A DNA stretch of 64,000 nt from Telmatospirillum siberiense. Lineage in GTDB: Bacteria; Pseudomonadota; Alphaproteobacteria; Rhodospirillales; Magnetospirillaceae. This document shows positions 55,178 through 63,868 of this stretch, one piece after another (position 1 is the first letter of the stretch; the number at the start of each line of letters is the position of its first letter). A program made the translations under genes and the position numbers. The notes under the pieces are model-generated. The model was not told where the DNA came from. It was given only the letters and a program-made list of their open reading frames with translations, and made no database searches. Where the stretch lies: contig NZ_PIUM01000011.1 in the NCBI RefSeq assembly GCF_002845745.1, positions 62,001 to 126,000 on the forward strand. Direction: 5' to 3'.

Positions 55178-56194
55178 TCATGCCGCGGTGATTTCCTCCT
55201 CGCCATGGGCGCGCAAGGTGTCGAGCAGGCGGCGGCGCATCAGGAGGCCGGGGCGGTCCGACATCATGTGGGCTTCCAGCTTGCGCCCGACGTCCAGCGT
55301 GGCGTCGGGATCGGTGGATTCCAGGATCTCCTTGTCCTCCAGGGTGATCTTGGCGTCCCAGTCGATCAGCAACTGCGCCGGGCAGTCCTCCTCCCGGTCG
55401 TTGCGATAGAGGATCTGCACCAGTTGGATGCGCTCGTCGTCGATGGGCGTGGCGCAGTTGATGATGATGTGGCGGATGCCGCTCGGATATTCCATGTCCA
55501 TGCGCCGGCAGAATGGCAGATACCAGTGGTTTTTCATGTCGCGGGTGGTGGTCGGTTCGCTGCTGCCCGTCACCCGATGGGCCTCGGGAGGGTTGAGGAT
55601 GTCGACGCAGGAAGCGGCGTAGAAGCCCTCGTCCGTTTCGACGATCTCGTATTTCTTCGGTTTCGTCTGGTCGGCGCGTCCGAAGGTGGACCGATGGACG
55701 AAGGAGAAATGGGCGTTGTCGAAGGAGTTCTCCATCATGCGCAAGGGCGCCGTCTTCCATTCCTCGTAGAACTGCATGATGCGCCGGTAGCCGGGATCGC
55801 GGTCTTCCGGGATGTCGAACAGGTCGGCGATCGGATCGTCAAGGGCCACCCAGGCATAACCATAGCGGGCCATGCAATGATAGGATCGCAGCTTGTGTTT
55901 GGGCAGGGCGGTCTCGGCATCCAGTTGCGGAATCCGCACCAGCCGGCCTTCCCCGTCATAGGTCCAGCCGTGATAGCCGCAGACGATCCGGCCTTGTTCG
56001 CACCAGCCCTTCGACAGCCGGGCCGTGCGATGGCAGCAGCGGTCCCGAAGCGCGACCGGAGAACCCTCGGCGTCCAGGAACAGGACAATGTCCTCGCCCA
56101 TCAGGCGGAACGGTTTCGGCCCGTCGGCCAGATGCTCGAGGGGCATCACCGCATACCAGTATTTGCGAAGGGTTTTCTGCCGCGCGGTCAGCAT
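55178..56194 (-). CDS. Rieske-type aromatic ring oxygenase, alpha subunit
   Basis: A 338-residue non-heme iron oxygenase. The Rieske [2Fe-2S] ligands are in DRCCHRTA (CxH, near 52-54) and IVCGYHGW (CxxH, near 71-75). The mononuclear iron site is in NSFDNAHFSFVHRSTF near 152-167. The C-terminal domain is short, as in the oxygenases that act on N-heterocycles or on amine side chains rather than on plain benzene rings. No reductase or ferredoxin is coded nearby, so it must borrow electrons. Its gene is the last of a minus-strand set with an amidohydrolase and ABC transporter genes. Confidence 0.88.
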   Translation of the reverse strand: MLTARQKTLRKYWYAVMPLEHLADGPKPFRLMGEDIVLFLDAEGSPVALRDRCCHRTARLSKGWCEQGRIVCGYHGWTYDGEGRLVRIPQLDAETALPKHKLRSYHCMARYGYAWVALDDPIADLFDIPEDRDPGYRRIMQFYEEWKTAPLRMMENSFDNAHFSFVHRSTFGRADQTKPKKYEIVETDEGFYAASCVDILNPPEAHRVTGSSEPTTTRDMKNHWYLPFCRRMDMEYPSGIRHIIINCATPIDDERIQLVQILYRNDREEDCPAQLLIDWDAKITLEDKEILESTDPDATLDVGRKLEAHMMSDRPGLLMRRRLLDTLRAHGEEEITAA

Positions 56195-56224
56195 GACGTC
56201 GGATTCCTGTTCAGTTGTTCGATT

Positions 56225-56313
56225 AATACCAACTCTCGGTGATCGAAACCGATCACCGAGCCCTCAATGGGCCAAACCAAGTTTCGATGAGTTATCCTCA
56301 TCGAAACTTGGTC
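56225..56313 (-). repeat. Dispersed palindromic element B, copy 2 (short form, inverted)
   Basis: Two hairpins: CTCGGTGATCG-AAAC-CGATCACCGAG at 56234-56259 and CCAAGTTTCGATGAG followed by its inverted CTCATCGAAACTTGG at 56277-56312, joined by CCCTCAATGGGCC. Relative to the copy at 59465 it is inverted and lacks the central 55 bases. It sits between the Rieske and amidohydrolase genes and may separate their expression. Confidence 0.8.
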
Positions 56314-56330
56314 TAAGAGTGGCACCGTCC

Positions 56331-57692
56331 TCACGCCGCCAGGCGGCGGACGATGCCGGCCGTCCGATGGGAAAGGGCCGCCAGATCCAGCCCCGGAATG
56401 GCGCCGTTCTCGACCACCGTCCGGCCGCCGACCAGCAGATGGCGCAGTTGGGCGTCGCCGCCGGCGACGATCGGCCCGATCAGGGGGTCGTGCAGGCCGG
56501 CGTAGCGCGGCCGCGACAGATCGAAGATGGCCAGATCGGCGGTTTTTCCGACTTCGATCGTGCCGATCGTCGGCATGTCGAGGACCCGGGCGCCACCGGC
56601 GGTGGCCCAATGCAGAACGTCTTCGGCGCGGACCGCCTGGGCGCCCTTGGCGGCGCGATGCACCAGCCAGGCGCAATGCATTTCGCTGATCATATCGCAG
56701 GCTTCGTTGGAGGCCGCCCCGTCGACGGCGAGCGAGACGGGGCCGCCCAACCGGGTCAGGCGGTCGGCCGCGGCGACGCCGGAACCCAGGCGGCAATTGC
56801 TTTGCGGGCAGTGGGCCATGCCGGTCCCCGTCTCGGCCAGCAGACGCAGTTCGGACTCGTCCAGATGGACCAGATGGGCGAACCAGACGTCCTTGCCCAG
56901 CCAACCGTGGTCGCCGGCCCATTGCACGGGGCGCTTGCCGTACTTTTCCATGCAGAAGTCGACATAGACATGGGTTTCCGAAAGATGGCTGTGCAGCCTG
57001 AGCTTCATCGCCCGCGCCGCTTCGGCGATGACGTCCAGTTCCTCGGGGAGCACCGACCAGGGCAGCGTCGTCGGGGCGAAGACGACCCGGCGCATGGACT
57101 CGGGCGAGGGGTCGTTGAAGCGGGCCGCCAGATCGCCGACCCGGCGGATCATGCCATCCAGATTTTCCTTCGGCATCGGCTGGGTATGGGGAATGTCGAA
57201 GTCGCGTCCCTGGGTGGCGCCGCCGCGGCAAAGAACCAGACGGATGCCCAGACGCTCGGCGACGCGAAAGATGGTGGCGGCGGGATCGAAGCCGTAGTTC
57301 TCGGTGAACAGATAATGGTGATCGGCGATGGTGGTCGTGCCGGACAGCAGAAGTTCGGCCAGGCCGACGGTGGCGGCCACCTCCAGGGCGTCCTCGTCCA
57401 GTTTGTGCCAATAGCTGAAGGGAACGGTCCGCAACCAGCCCTCCAGCGGCAGATCGATACCGGCCGGGATGCCTTTCAGCACGCTCTGGAACAGGTGATG
57501 ATGGGTGCTGACCAGGCCCGGATAGACGACCGAGCCCGAGGCGTCGATCACCTGGTCGCCGGGCTCGGGCACCACCGTGCCGACGGCTTTGATCCTGCCT
57601 TCGCCGATCCGGATATCGCCTGTCGCCCGTTCGTCGGACCCCGACAGCCCGGTCAGAATGCCGGCGGCGCCGCGGATGACCACATCATTCAT
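56331..57692 (-). CDS. 8-oxoguanine-deaminase-like amidohydrolase
   Basis: A 453-residue metal-dependent hydrolase of the guanine/8-oxoguanine/cytosine-type deaminase group. Metal ligands are in VSTHHHLFQS near 61-70 (HxH), with later HSHLSETH and GTGMAHCPQSNCRLGSG. AVDGAASNEACDMISE contains the catalytic aspartate. In Pseudomonas a close group deaminates 8-oxoguanine to uric acid. It overlaps the ABC permease by four bases, so it is co-translated with it, which suggests its substrate is imported by that transporter. Other purine-like or triazine-like compounds are possible. Confidence 0.87.
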   Translation of the reverse strand: MNDVVIRGAAGILTGLSGSDERATGDIRIGEGRIKAVGTVVPEPGDQVIDASGSVVYPGLVSTHHHLFQSVLKGIPAGIDLPLEGWLRTVPFSYWHKLDEDALEVAATVGLAELLLSGTTTIADHHYLFTENYGFDPAATIFRVAERLGIRLVLCRGGATQGRDFDIPHTQPMPKENLDGMIRRVGDLAARFNDPSPESMRRVVFAPTTLPWSVLPEELDVIAEAARAMKLRLHSHLSETHVYVDFCMEKYGKRPVQWAGDHGWLGKDVWFAHLVHLDESELRLLAETGTGMAHCPQSNCRLGSGVAAADRLTRLGGPVSLAVDGAASNEACDMISEMHCAWLVHRAAKGAQAVRAEDVLHWATAGGARVLDMPTIGTIEVGKTADLAIFDLSRPRYAGLHDPLIGPIVAGGDAQLRHLLVGGRTVVENGAIPGLDLAALSHRTAGIVRRLAA

Positions 57693-58489
57693 TTTTCATG
57701 TCCCATACTGCTTTCATGCCAATGTCCCAGCAGAAGCTGCGAGAGCCCCGCCATCGAGACGAAGAGAAGGATGCCGGTCAGCGCGATCAGCACCAGGGCG
57801 GCGAACATCCGGGGAATGTCCAGCTGCATGCCCGATTGCAGGATGTCGTAGGCCAGTCCGGCGCCCGGTCCGCCGGTGCCGGCGACGAATTCGGCCACCA
57901 CCGCGCCGATCAGCGCGAGCCCGCTCGATATGCGCAGGCCCGCCAGGAAATAGGGCAGGGCGCAGGGAATGCGCAGGCGGATCAGCGTTTGCAGACGGCT
58001 GGCCTTGTTCATCCGGAAATAGGCCAGCAAGCCCGGATCGACGGTGGACAGGCCGATGGTGGTGTTGGAAATGATCGGGAAGATGGCGATGACCGTGGCG
58101 CAGATGGTCAGCGCCACCTGGGTGTTCTTGACCAGGATGATGATCAGGGGCGCGATGGCCACGATGGGCGTCACCTGCAACAGCACGGCGAAGGGATAGA
58201 GGCTGATGGCGATGAGCCGGCTCTGGACGAACAGGAAGGCCGTCATGGTGCCCAGCACAATGGCCAGGACGAAGGCCTCGCAGGTGACGGCGAGGGTGCT
58301 CAGCAGGGCCCCGAACAGTTCCGGCCATGACCCCGCCAGCTTCAGCGCGATGTCGCTGGGGGCGGGGAACAGATAGACGGGGATTCCCCGCTGCTTGCAG
58401 AAGAGCTGCCAGGCGAGAAGGACGAAGAGGCCGAGGCCGACCGGGGCGGCGATGCGGCTGAACAGGGGATGGGTGGCAAGGGGGCGCAT
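57689..58489 (-). CDS. ABC transporter permease, nitrate/taurine type
   Basis: A 266-residue permease with about six helices and the EAA-like loop in MNKASRLQTLIRLRIPCALP. YLFPAPSDIALKL near 35-47 is the family's start motif. It begins one base after the ATPase gene (58490) and overlaps the amidohydrolase gene. It is the only permease of this set, so it probably works as a homodimer. No substrate-binding protein gene is found between 55178 and 59431. Confidence 0.91.
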   Translation of the reverse strand: MRPLATHPLFSRIAAPVGLGLFVLLAWQLFCKQRGIPVYLFPAPSDIALKLAGSWPELFGALLSTLAVTCEAFVLAIVLGTMTAFLFVQSRLIAISLYPFAVLLQVTPIVAIAPLIIILVKNTQVALTICATVIAIFPIISNTTIGLSTVDPGLLAYFRMNKASRLQTLIRLRIPCALPYFLAGLRISSGLALIGAVVAEFVAGTGGPGAGLAYDILQSGMQLDIPRMFAALVLIALTGILLFVSMAGLSQLLLGHWHESSMGHEK

Positions 58490-59431
58490 TTATCGGTCTC
58501 CCCGGCTTTCCAGCGAGGCGGCGTGCAGCATGGCCGAAAGCTCGCGGCAGAGGGCGGCGAAGCGGTCGCTGTTGCGGAAGTCGTCGCCGCGCGGCAGCGG
58601 CTCGTCGAGTTCCAACTGGCCGAAGATGCGGCCCGGGTTGGCCGCCATGACGACGATTCGGGTCGACAGGAACACCGCCTCGTAGAGCGAATGAGTGACG
58701 AAGACGGTGGTCAGCTTCTTTTCCCAGGACAGCCGGATCAGATCGTCGTCGAGCTTGTTGCGGGTGAATTCGTCGAGAGCGCCGAAGGGTTCGTCCATCA
58801 GCAGCAGATCCGGTTCGGTGACCATGGCGCGGGCGATCGAGACGCGCATCCGCATGCCGCCGGACAGTTGGCCGGGGAAATGGCGCCCCTTGCGATCGAG
58901 CCCGACCTGGACCAGGGCGGCGTCCACCCGGCGATCGGCTTCCGCCCGGTCGGTTCCCGCCAGATCGAGCGGCAGGCGGACATTGGTCCGGACGCGGGCC
59001 CAGGGCATCAGGGTGGGGTCCTGGAAGACGAAAGCGAGGCGCCGGCCGGCCTCGCCGACACGGGAAAAGTTTCCCTGCCACCAGACGATGCGTCCATCGC
59101 TGGGTTCGAAGAGATTGGCCACCAGCTTCAGAAGGGTGCTTTTGCCGCAGCCGGAGGGGCCGATCAGGCTGACGAACTCGCCCCGGCGGATCGACAGGTC
59201 GATGGGCGCCAGCCCCCGCGTGCCGTCGGGGAAAATTTTTTCCGCCGACAGGATGTCGACGACCGGCAGGTCGAGCGGAGCCCTGGGCGCGACCGGCCGG
59301 CAGGGCGAGGCGGCGGGGATCGCTTCGGCGGCGGCGCGCGGTGACGGTTGAGAGGCAGCGGTCATCATGCCCTGGCTCCATGCTTCGATGGACAGCATAT
59401 GGGATGTCGTGCTGGGTGTGAAAAGCATCAA
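58490..59431 (-). CDS. ABC transporter ATP-binding protein, nitrate/taurine type
   Basis: A 313-residue ATPase with Walker A GPSGCGKST, signature LSGGMRMRVSIARA, Walker B LLLMDEPFGALDE and the switch histidine in FVTHSLYEAVFLS. The first 50 residues are a Pro/Ala-rich extension; a later ATG (MMTAASQPSP, near 59368) may be the real start, as the region between has no clear ribosome site advantage. It is the first gene of the Rieske-amidohydrolase-permease operon and is divergent from the LysR gene. Confidence 0.92.
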   Translation of the reverse strand: MMLFTPSTTSHMLSIEAWSQGMMTAASQPSPRAAAEAIPAASPCRPVAPRAPLDLPVVDILSAEKIFPDGTRGLAPIDLSIRRGEFVSLIGPSGCGKSTLLKLVANLFEPSDGRIVWWQGNFSRVGEAGRRLAFVFQDPTLMPWARVRTNVRLPLDLAGTDRAEADRRVDAALVQVGLDRKGRHFPGQLSGGMRMRVSIARAMVTEPDLLLMDEPFGALDEFTRNKLDDDLIRLSWEKKLTTVFVTHSLYEAVFLSTRIVVMAANPGRIFGQLELDEPLPRGDDFRNSDRFAALCRELSAMLHAASLESRGDR

Positions 59432-59464
59432 AATGCGCTAATACTGATGCCTTAAAGGCAGCAT

Positions 59465-59615
59465 AATACCAAGTCTCGATGAGGATGACTCATCGAGACT
59501 TGGCTGGCCCGTTGAGGGCCCGCGCCATCGTTGGCGCGAAGCCCAGGGATACGGATGTATCCCGCCCGGCGATTGAGGGCTCGGCGATCGGTTCCGATCG
59601 CCGAGAGTTGTATAA
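59465..59615 (+). repeat. Dispersed palindromic element B, copy 3 (full length)
   Basis: From 59465: ATACCAAG, a hairpin CTCGATGA-GGATGAC-TCATCGAG, TTGAGGGCCCGCGCC with a small stem, CCCGCCCGGCGATTGAGGGC, and the end hairpin CTCGGCGATCG-GTTC-CGATCGCCGAG, finishing GTTGTATAAG. It occupies most of the gap between the ABC ATPase and LysR genes, so it overlaps their promoter area. Confidence 0.82.
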
Positions 59616-59627
59616 GGACATCCGCGC

Positions 59628-60545
59628 ATGTTGCATTCCAGCCTGCTGACCTATCTGGACGAGGTTGTCCGGTGCGGTTCCATCCGGAAAGCGGCGGCGC
59701 GGCTCAATATCGCCTCGTCATCGATCAATCGCCGCATCATCGCGCTCGAAGAGGAAATCGGCGTACCGATCTTCGAACGCCTGCCGCGTCGGCTGCGGTT
59801 GACCGGGGCGGGCGAATTGCTGCTCGCCCATGTCCGCCAGACGCTTCGCGATTACGAACTGCTGCAATCGCGTCTGGTCGATCTGCAGGGCAGGCGGCGG
59901 GGGCTGGTGCGGATCAGCACCATGGGCGGGCTTGCCAATTCGCTGCTGCCCGGTTTGGTGGGGTGGATGCGCGAACATCATCCGTTCATCAAGCTCGCCA
60001 TCAAGGCCACGTCGGTGGAAGGCGTCATGAGCGACGTCGGATCCGGCGAGGCCGATCTGGGATTCGCCTTCCAATTGCCGCCGGACGCCAAATTGCGCGT
60101 GGTGGCGCGAACCGGTTTGCGCGTCGGGGCGGTGGTCGCGGCCGGTCACCCCCTGGCCGAACGGGGCAGCGTCTATCTGGGCGACTGTCTCGGCTATCCG
60201 CTGATTCTCGCCGACCGCAGCATGACCATCGGGACGATGGTCGCCGACGCCTTCGAGCGCGCCTCGATCCGCGTCGATCTGGCGGTGGAGAGCAATTCGA
60301 TCGAGCTGATGAAACAGGCGGTGACCGACGGCCAGTCGATCACCTTTCTGAACGAGGTCGACGTCGAGGTGGAACGCCGCGCCGGCCGTCTGGTCTTTCT
60401 GCCCTTGCTCGACGAGCTGATGCCGCGCCAGGAACTGAAGCTGGTGGAGCGCGCGCGTGGCGCCCTCGATCCCTCGCAGAGCCTGGTGGTCGAGGAACTC
60501 CGCAAGATCATCCAGGCGATCGACGAGGGCGACTGGCCGCTTTGA
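59628..60545 (+). CDS. LysR-type transcriptional regulator
   Basis: A 305-residue LysR protein. The winged HTH covers residues 1-60 (VRCGSIRKAAARLNIASSSI then NRRIIALEEEIGVPIFER) and the effector domain about 90-300. The start is ATG at 59628. It is divergent from the ABC-amidohydrolase-oxygenase operon and therefore its likely regulator, sensing the imported heterocycle or a product. Dispersed element B fills the gap before it. Confidence 0.93.
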   Translation: MLHSSLLTYLDEVVRCGSIRKAAARLNIASSSINRRIIALEEEIGVPIFERLPRRLRLTGAGELLLAHVRQTLRDYELLQSRLVDLQGRRRGLVRISTMGGLANSLLPGLVGWMREHHPFIKLAIKATSVEGVMSDVGSGEADLGFAFQLPPDAKLRVVARTGLRVGAVVAAGHPLAERGSVYLGDCLGYPLILADRSMTIGTMVADAFERASIRVDLAVESNSIELMKQAVTDGQSITFLNEVDVEVERRAGRLVFLPLLDELMPRQELKLVERARGALDPSQSLVVEELRKIIQAIDEGDWPL

Positions 60546-60589
60546 GGGGCATTTTGCCGGACACCGGCGAGGCGCTCGGATAAGAAAAA

Positions 60590-60775
60590 TCTCCCCTCTC
60601 CCCTTGCGGGAGAGGGGGCGAGCGAAGCGAGTTGGGTGAGGGGACTTACGCGCGTCGAGCGCGGAGAAAGTGTGCAGAAACAAACAAGTCCTTGATGTCG
60701 CGCGGACGCGCGTACCCCTCACCCGCTCGCTCATGCTCGCCGCCCTCTCCCACAAGGGGCGAGGGCTTATCCTAA
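60590..60775. repeat. Palindromic intergenic repeat, CCCTCTCCC type, copy 2
   Basis: Starts CTCCCCTCTCCCCTTGCGGG and ends with the inverted CTCTCCCACAAGGGGCGAGG. Inside are GAGCGAAGCGAGTTGGGTGA and its inverted partner TCACCCGCTCGCTCATGCTC. The whole forms a long, nearly complete hairpin of about 185 bases between the LysR gene and the convergent GH25 gene. Shorter relative at 10795-10912. Confidence 0.72.
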
Positions 60776-60797
60776 CGCCTCCGTGCCGGTGGCTTTT

Positions 60798-61640
60798 TTA
60801 CGCCGCCGGACCGATGACGCCGTTCCAGAACTGATAAAGCGCCGTCATATTGCCCTGGAAGAGATTGCGGTCGCAGCGGTCGACGCCGACGACGGCGCGG
60901 GACATGGGGCCGAATGGGCCGCCGCCGCCGGCATAGTCGTCGCCGGCATATTGCCACAGGCGCCAGCCGCGGTTGGCCCAGGCCATGGGCATCTCGGGCT
61001 GCAGCCGGTAATCGACCAGCCACAGATCGCAACTGGCGAGGATGGAGTTCGTCGTGATCGGCCGTCCCAGGCTGATGCGGGCGCGGCCATAGACCCCGCC
61101 GTTGGCCCAGGTCGGATGGGTATAGATGAGGGGCAGGCGCCCGGTGGCCTGATAGATGGTCTGGACGAACTCCTCCGCCTGGTCGAGGGTCATCGTATTG
61201 CCGGGTTTGCGGTCGTTGGGTTCGAGATCGAGCGCCAGCAACGTCATCGGGTCGGATTGCGTCGCGGCCAGGAACGCCGCAGCCTGTTGCGCGCCCGAAT
61301 ATTGATGGGTGCCGAAATGATAGGCGCCCCACAACAGGCCCGCCGCCTGGGCCTGGACCCGGCGCTGGGCATAAAGCGGGTCATACCAGTCGCCCCCTTC
61401 GGTGGCCTTGTGCAGCACGCCCAGGATATTGCCCTGGCTGCGTATCGCGGTGAAGTCCGTCACCGTGCTGGTGTGGCTGATGTCGATCACCGCGTCGAGG
61501 CCGACGTCGGTGGGGGAGGTGATGGGCTGGGTGGTGGCGAGAAGGCGGGGGGTGGGGGTTCGCTGCTGCCCGGCGCAACCGGCCAGGCTTGGCACCGCCA
61601 TGGCGGACAGCCCGGCGATCATGGTTCTGCGAGAGATCAT
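60798..61640 (-). CDS. GH25-family lysozyme-like lipoprotein
   Basis: A 280-residue exported protein. The N-terminus has an RR pair (MISRRTMIAG) and a lipobox (SLAGC, lipid-linked C22), so it may be a Tat-exported lipoprotein. The mature part has the GH25 muramidase pattern: GLDAVIDISH (catalytic Asp of the first strand), GVLHKATEGG, GAYHFG near 104-109 and LLALDLEPND, whose acidic residues are the usual catalytic site. It would cut or remodel peptidoglycan. It stands alone downstream of the ferritin-fix group, separated by a terminator. Confidence 0.85.
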   Translation of the reverse strand: MISRRTMIAGLSAMAVPSLAGCAGQQRTPTPRLLATTQPITSPTDVGLDAVIDISHTSTVTDFTAIRSQGNILGVLHKATEGGDWYDPLYAQRRVQAQAAGLLWGAYHFGTHQYSGAQQAAAFLAATQSDPMTLLALDLEPNDRKPGNTMTLDQAEEFVQTIYQATGRLPLIYTHPTWANGGVYGRARISLGRPITTNSILASCDLWLVDYRLQPEMPMAWANRGWRLWQYAGDDYAGGGGPFGPMSRAVVGVDRCDRNLFQGNMTALYQFWNGVIGPAA

Positions 61641-61746
61641 TTGCCCGAATGTTTTATCTTGAAAGGAAGGTCATCATCTTCCTTGATCGTCCGAAGAATA
61701 GAGCGAACGGTTTATTTCGCAACAAAAGAAATATTTTTAAACGAAA

Positions 61747-61780
61747 CGAAGGCCGGGCGGGGACGCCCGTCCGGCCTTCG
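61747..61780 (-). terminator. Terminator at the end of the fix-ferritin operon
   Basis: A strong stem CGAAGGCCGG (61747-61756) pairs with CCGGCCTTCG (61771-61780), with an inner GGGCG/CGCCC stem. Read on the minus strand, it is followed by TTTCGTTTAAAAATATTTCTT. It lies 12 bases past the stop of the ferritin-like gene. Confidence 0.85.
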
Positions 61781-61791
61781 TCCTCGTCTCG

Positions 61792-62268
61792 TTACGCCTT
61801 GACGCGGGCGATCAGCTTTTTCAAGGCCTGGACATGTTCGGTCTCTTCCTTGGCGAAAGCCGCGGCGAGGACGCGAACTTCCGGATCCTCGGAAGCGGTG
61901 GCCACCTTGGCGTAGTAATCCCGGCCCCTTTCCTCGGCTTCGAGCGCCAAGGCCATGGCGTCCTTCACCGAAAGATGGGCGTCGGCCGCCCAGATCGCCG
62001 CCGCTTCCGGGCTTTCGCCGGTGGGGAAGGCGGTGACGGCGGGATCTGCGGCTTTCTCCTCCTCGACCCCATCCCAGTTTTCCCGCTTGCCGATGCGGTT
62101 TTCGGCCTGCTGGAGGTGGCGGCGTGAAAAGAGGGCCTGCTCACGGAAGAAGGCGACCACCTCGGCCTCCCCATGTCCGCTGATGGCGTCGGCCAGTTCG
62201 TCGTAACGCAGGGCCGAGTCCCGCTCAAGGCGGACCGCGGCTTCCAGGAATTGTTCGACTGCGTTCAT
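61792..62268 (-). CDS. Ferritin-like (rubrerythrin-type) protein at the end of the fix operon
   Basis: A 158-residue four-helix protein with the di-iron pattern of the ferritin-like superfamily: ERDSALRYDELAD (helix 1), FFREQALFSRRHLQQAE (helix 2, ExxH-like), EAEERGRDYYAKVA (helix 3) and EETEHVQALKKL (helix 4, ExxH). There is no rubredoxin domain. The ATG at 62268 lies five bases after the FixX stop, so they are one operon. It may protect the electron path or nitrogenase from oxygen or store iron for clusters; this role is inferred from context. The longer reading to 62379 overlaps FixX. Confidence 0.85.
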   Translation of the reverse strand: MNAVEQFLEAAVRLERDSALRYDELADAISGHGEAEVVAFFREQALFSRRHLQQAENRIGKRENWDGVEEEKAADPAVTAFPTGESPEAAAIWAADAHLSVKDAMALALEAEERGRDYYAKVATASEDPEVRVLAAAFAKEETEHVQALKKLIARVKA

Positions 62269-62272
62269 GGCA

Positions 62273-62557
62273 TCACCCGAATTTGAAGGAGATGCCGAAA
62301 CCGCCGCGCGGATAGTCCCACTCCAGATTGCCGTTGCTCTGGCAGATGAGGCGGCAGGTGCCGCACTCCAGGCAGCCATCCGTCGTCAGGTCGACCCCGC
62401 CTTCCTCGTTCTTCACATAGCAGGCGGCCGGGCAGCAGAAAGTGCAGGGCTGCGCGCAGGAAGTCTTGCAGACGGCGGGATTCTTGATGCGGATATGAGG
62501 TGAACCCTCATCAAGCAGATACCTGTTTTGGAAAAGCTTTTCTTCGACCTTGCTCAT
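62273..62557 (-). CDS. fixX: Ferredoxin-like protein FixX
   Basis: A 94-residue ferredoxin that belongs to the FixABCX electron-bifurcating complex. Cysteine-rich segments CAQPCTFCCPAACYV near 35-49 and CLECGTCRLIC near 63-73 give the [4Fe-4S] ligands. Its start overlaps the FixC stop by four bases. The complex passes electrons from NADH through the flavoproteins to ubiquinone and ferredoxin for nitrogenase. Confidence 0.94.
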   Translation of the reverse strand: MSKVEEKLFQNRYLLDEGSPHIRIKNPAVCKTSCAQPCTFCCPAACYVKNEEGGVDLTTDGCLECGTCRLICQSNGNLEWDYPRGGFGISFKFG

Positions 62558-63855
62558 CGGAAAGCCCTCGCGAATTTGATTGCGTCACCCACCAGGCCGA
62601 ACAGGCCGCGCTTTTCGCGGAAAGCTTTGGTGACCTGCTTTTCCTTGCTCTTCTTGTCCAGTCCGTCGACGCGGAGCATGGTGCTGGCGGCTTGCGACAT
62701 GAGCTCGGGGTAAAGGGTGAAGACATGCCGGTTTCCATGCAGGAAGCCCGGCATTCCCTGGTATTTCTTCATGTCCTTGATGACATAGCTGTCGTCGAGG
62801 GCCGACTTGTAACGGGCCAGGTTCTGCGTCGAGCAGGCCTTGCCTTCCTTCTTCAGCGCGATCACCGTTTCCGCCGCCAGTTGGCCGCTGGTCATCGCCA
62901 TGTTGGAGCCTTCCCGGTGGATCGAATTGACCAGGCCGGCCGAATCGCCGACCAGCATCCAGCCGTCGCCGTAAACCTTCGGGATCGCCTTGTATCCGCC
63001 TTCCGGAATGAGATGGGCCGAATATTCCTTCATCTCGGAGCCGGCGAGCAGCGGTTTGACCGACGGATGGGCCTTCAACTCGTCGAGCAGGCCGTAAGGC
63101 GTCAACCCGCCTTTCTCGAAGTCGCCGACCATGCATCCGATGCCGATCGAGATGGATTCGAGATTGGTGTAGATGAACCCCATCCCGATCTTGCCCTTGG
63201 TCAGGGTTCCGACGAGTTCGAAGGCGACGCCTTCCTTCTCGCCGATGTTGAAGCGGTTCTGGATGACCTCTGGGCGCAGGAAGTGCATTTCCTTGGCGAC
63301 CAGGGCGGTGTTGTCGCCGTCCAGTTCGGCCCGGTAACCGGCGTCGCGGGCCAGGGTCGAATTGACGCCGTCGGCGAGGATGACCACGCCGGCCAGGATG
63401 TCGCCGCCTTCGCGGTCGGTTTTGACCCCGATGACGCGACCCTGCGCGTCCTTGAGCAACGCCTTGACCACCGTGTCGCAAATGACCAGGGCGCCGGCCG
63501 CCTTGACCTTGGTGCAGAACCAGCGGTCGAACTGGGCGCGGATGATCGAATAGCGATCCGGCTTTTCCTCGTTGAACTCATCGGAACGGTAGTCGAGGCC
63601 GATGTGCGACTTGTCGGTCAGCATCCAGACCCGCTGCTCGACGATGTGACGCTCCAGCGGCGCCTCGTCGCGGAATTCGGGGATGATGCGTTCCAGCGCG
63701 TCGGAATAGAGGATGGCGCCCTGGACATTCTTGGCGCCCGGATACTCGCCGCGTTCCAGTTGCAGAACGCTCAGTCCGGCCTTGGCCATCACATAGGCAG
63801 CAGCGCTGCCCGCCGGGCCGGCCCCGACGACGATGGCGTCGAATTTCTCCGTCAT
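62554..63855 (-). CDS. fixC: FixC flavoprotein oxidoreductase
   Basis: A 433-residue FAD protein of the ETF-quinone oxidoreductase family. The N-terminal FAD motif VVGAGPAGSAAAYVM is at 9-23 and the later MLVGDSAGLVNSIHREGSNM holds the second FAD site. It is one part of the membrane-associated FixABCX complex that makes low-potential electrons for nitrogen fixation. The start is ATG at 63855 with GAGGAATT upstream. It lies 13 bases after the FixB stop. Confidence 0.95.
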   Translation of the reverse strand: MTEKFDAIVVGAGPAGSAAAYVMAKAGLSVLQLERGEYPGAKNVQGAILYSDALERIIPEFRDEAPLERHIVEQRVWMLTDKSHIGLDYRSDEFNEEKPDRYSIIRAQFDRWFCTKVKAAGALVICDTVVKALLKDAQGRVIGVKTDREGGDILAGVVILADGVNSTLARDAGYRAELDGDNTALVAKEMHFLRPEVIQNRFNIGEKEGVAFELVGTLTKGKIGMGFIYTNLESISIGIGCMVGDFEKGGLTPYGLLDELKAHPSVKPLLAGSEMKEYSAHLIPEGGYKAIPKVYGDGWMLVGDSAGLVNSIHREGSNMAMTSGQLAAETVIALKKEGKACSTQNLARYKSALDDSYVIKDMKKYQGMPGFLHGNRHVFTLYPELMSQAASTMLRVDGLDKKSKEKQVTKAFREKRGLFGLVGDAIKFARAFR

Positions 63856-63868
63856 GTTGGAATTCCTC

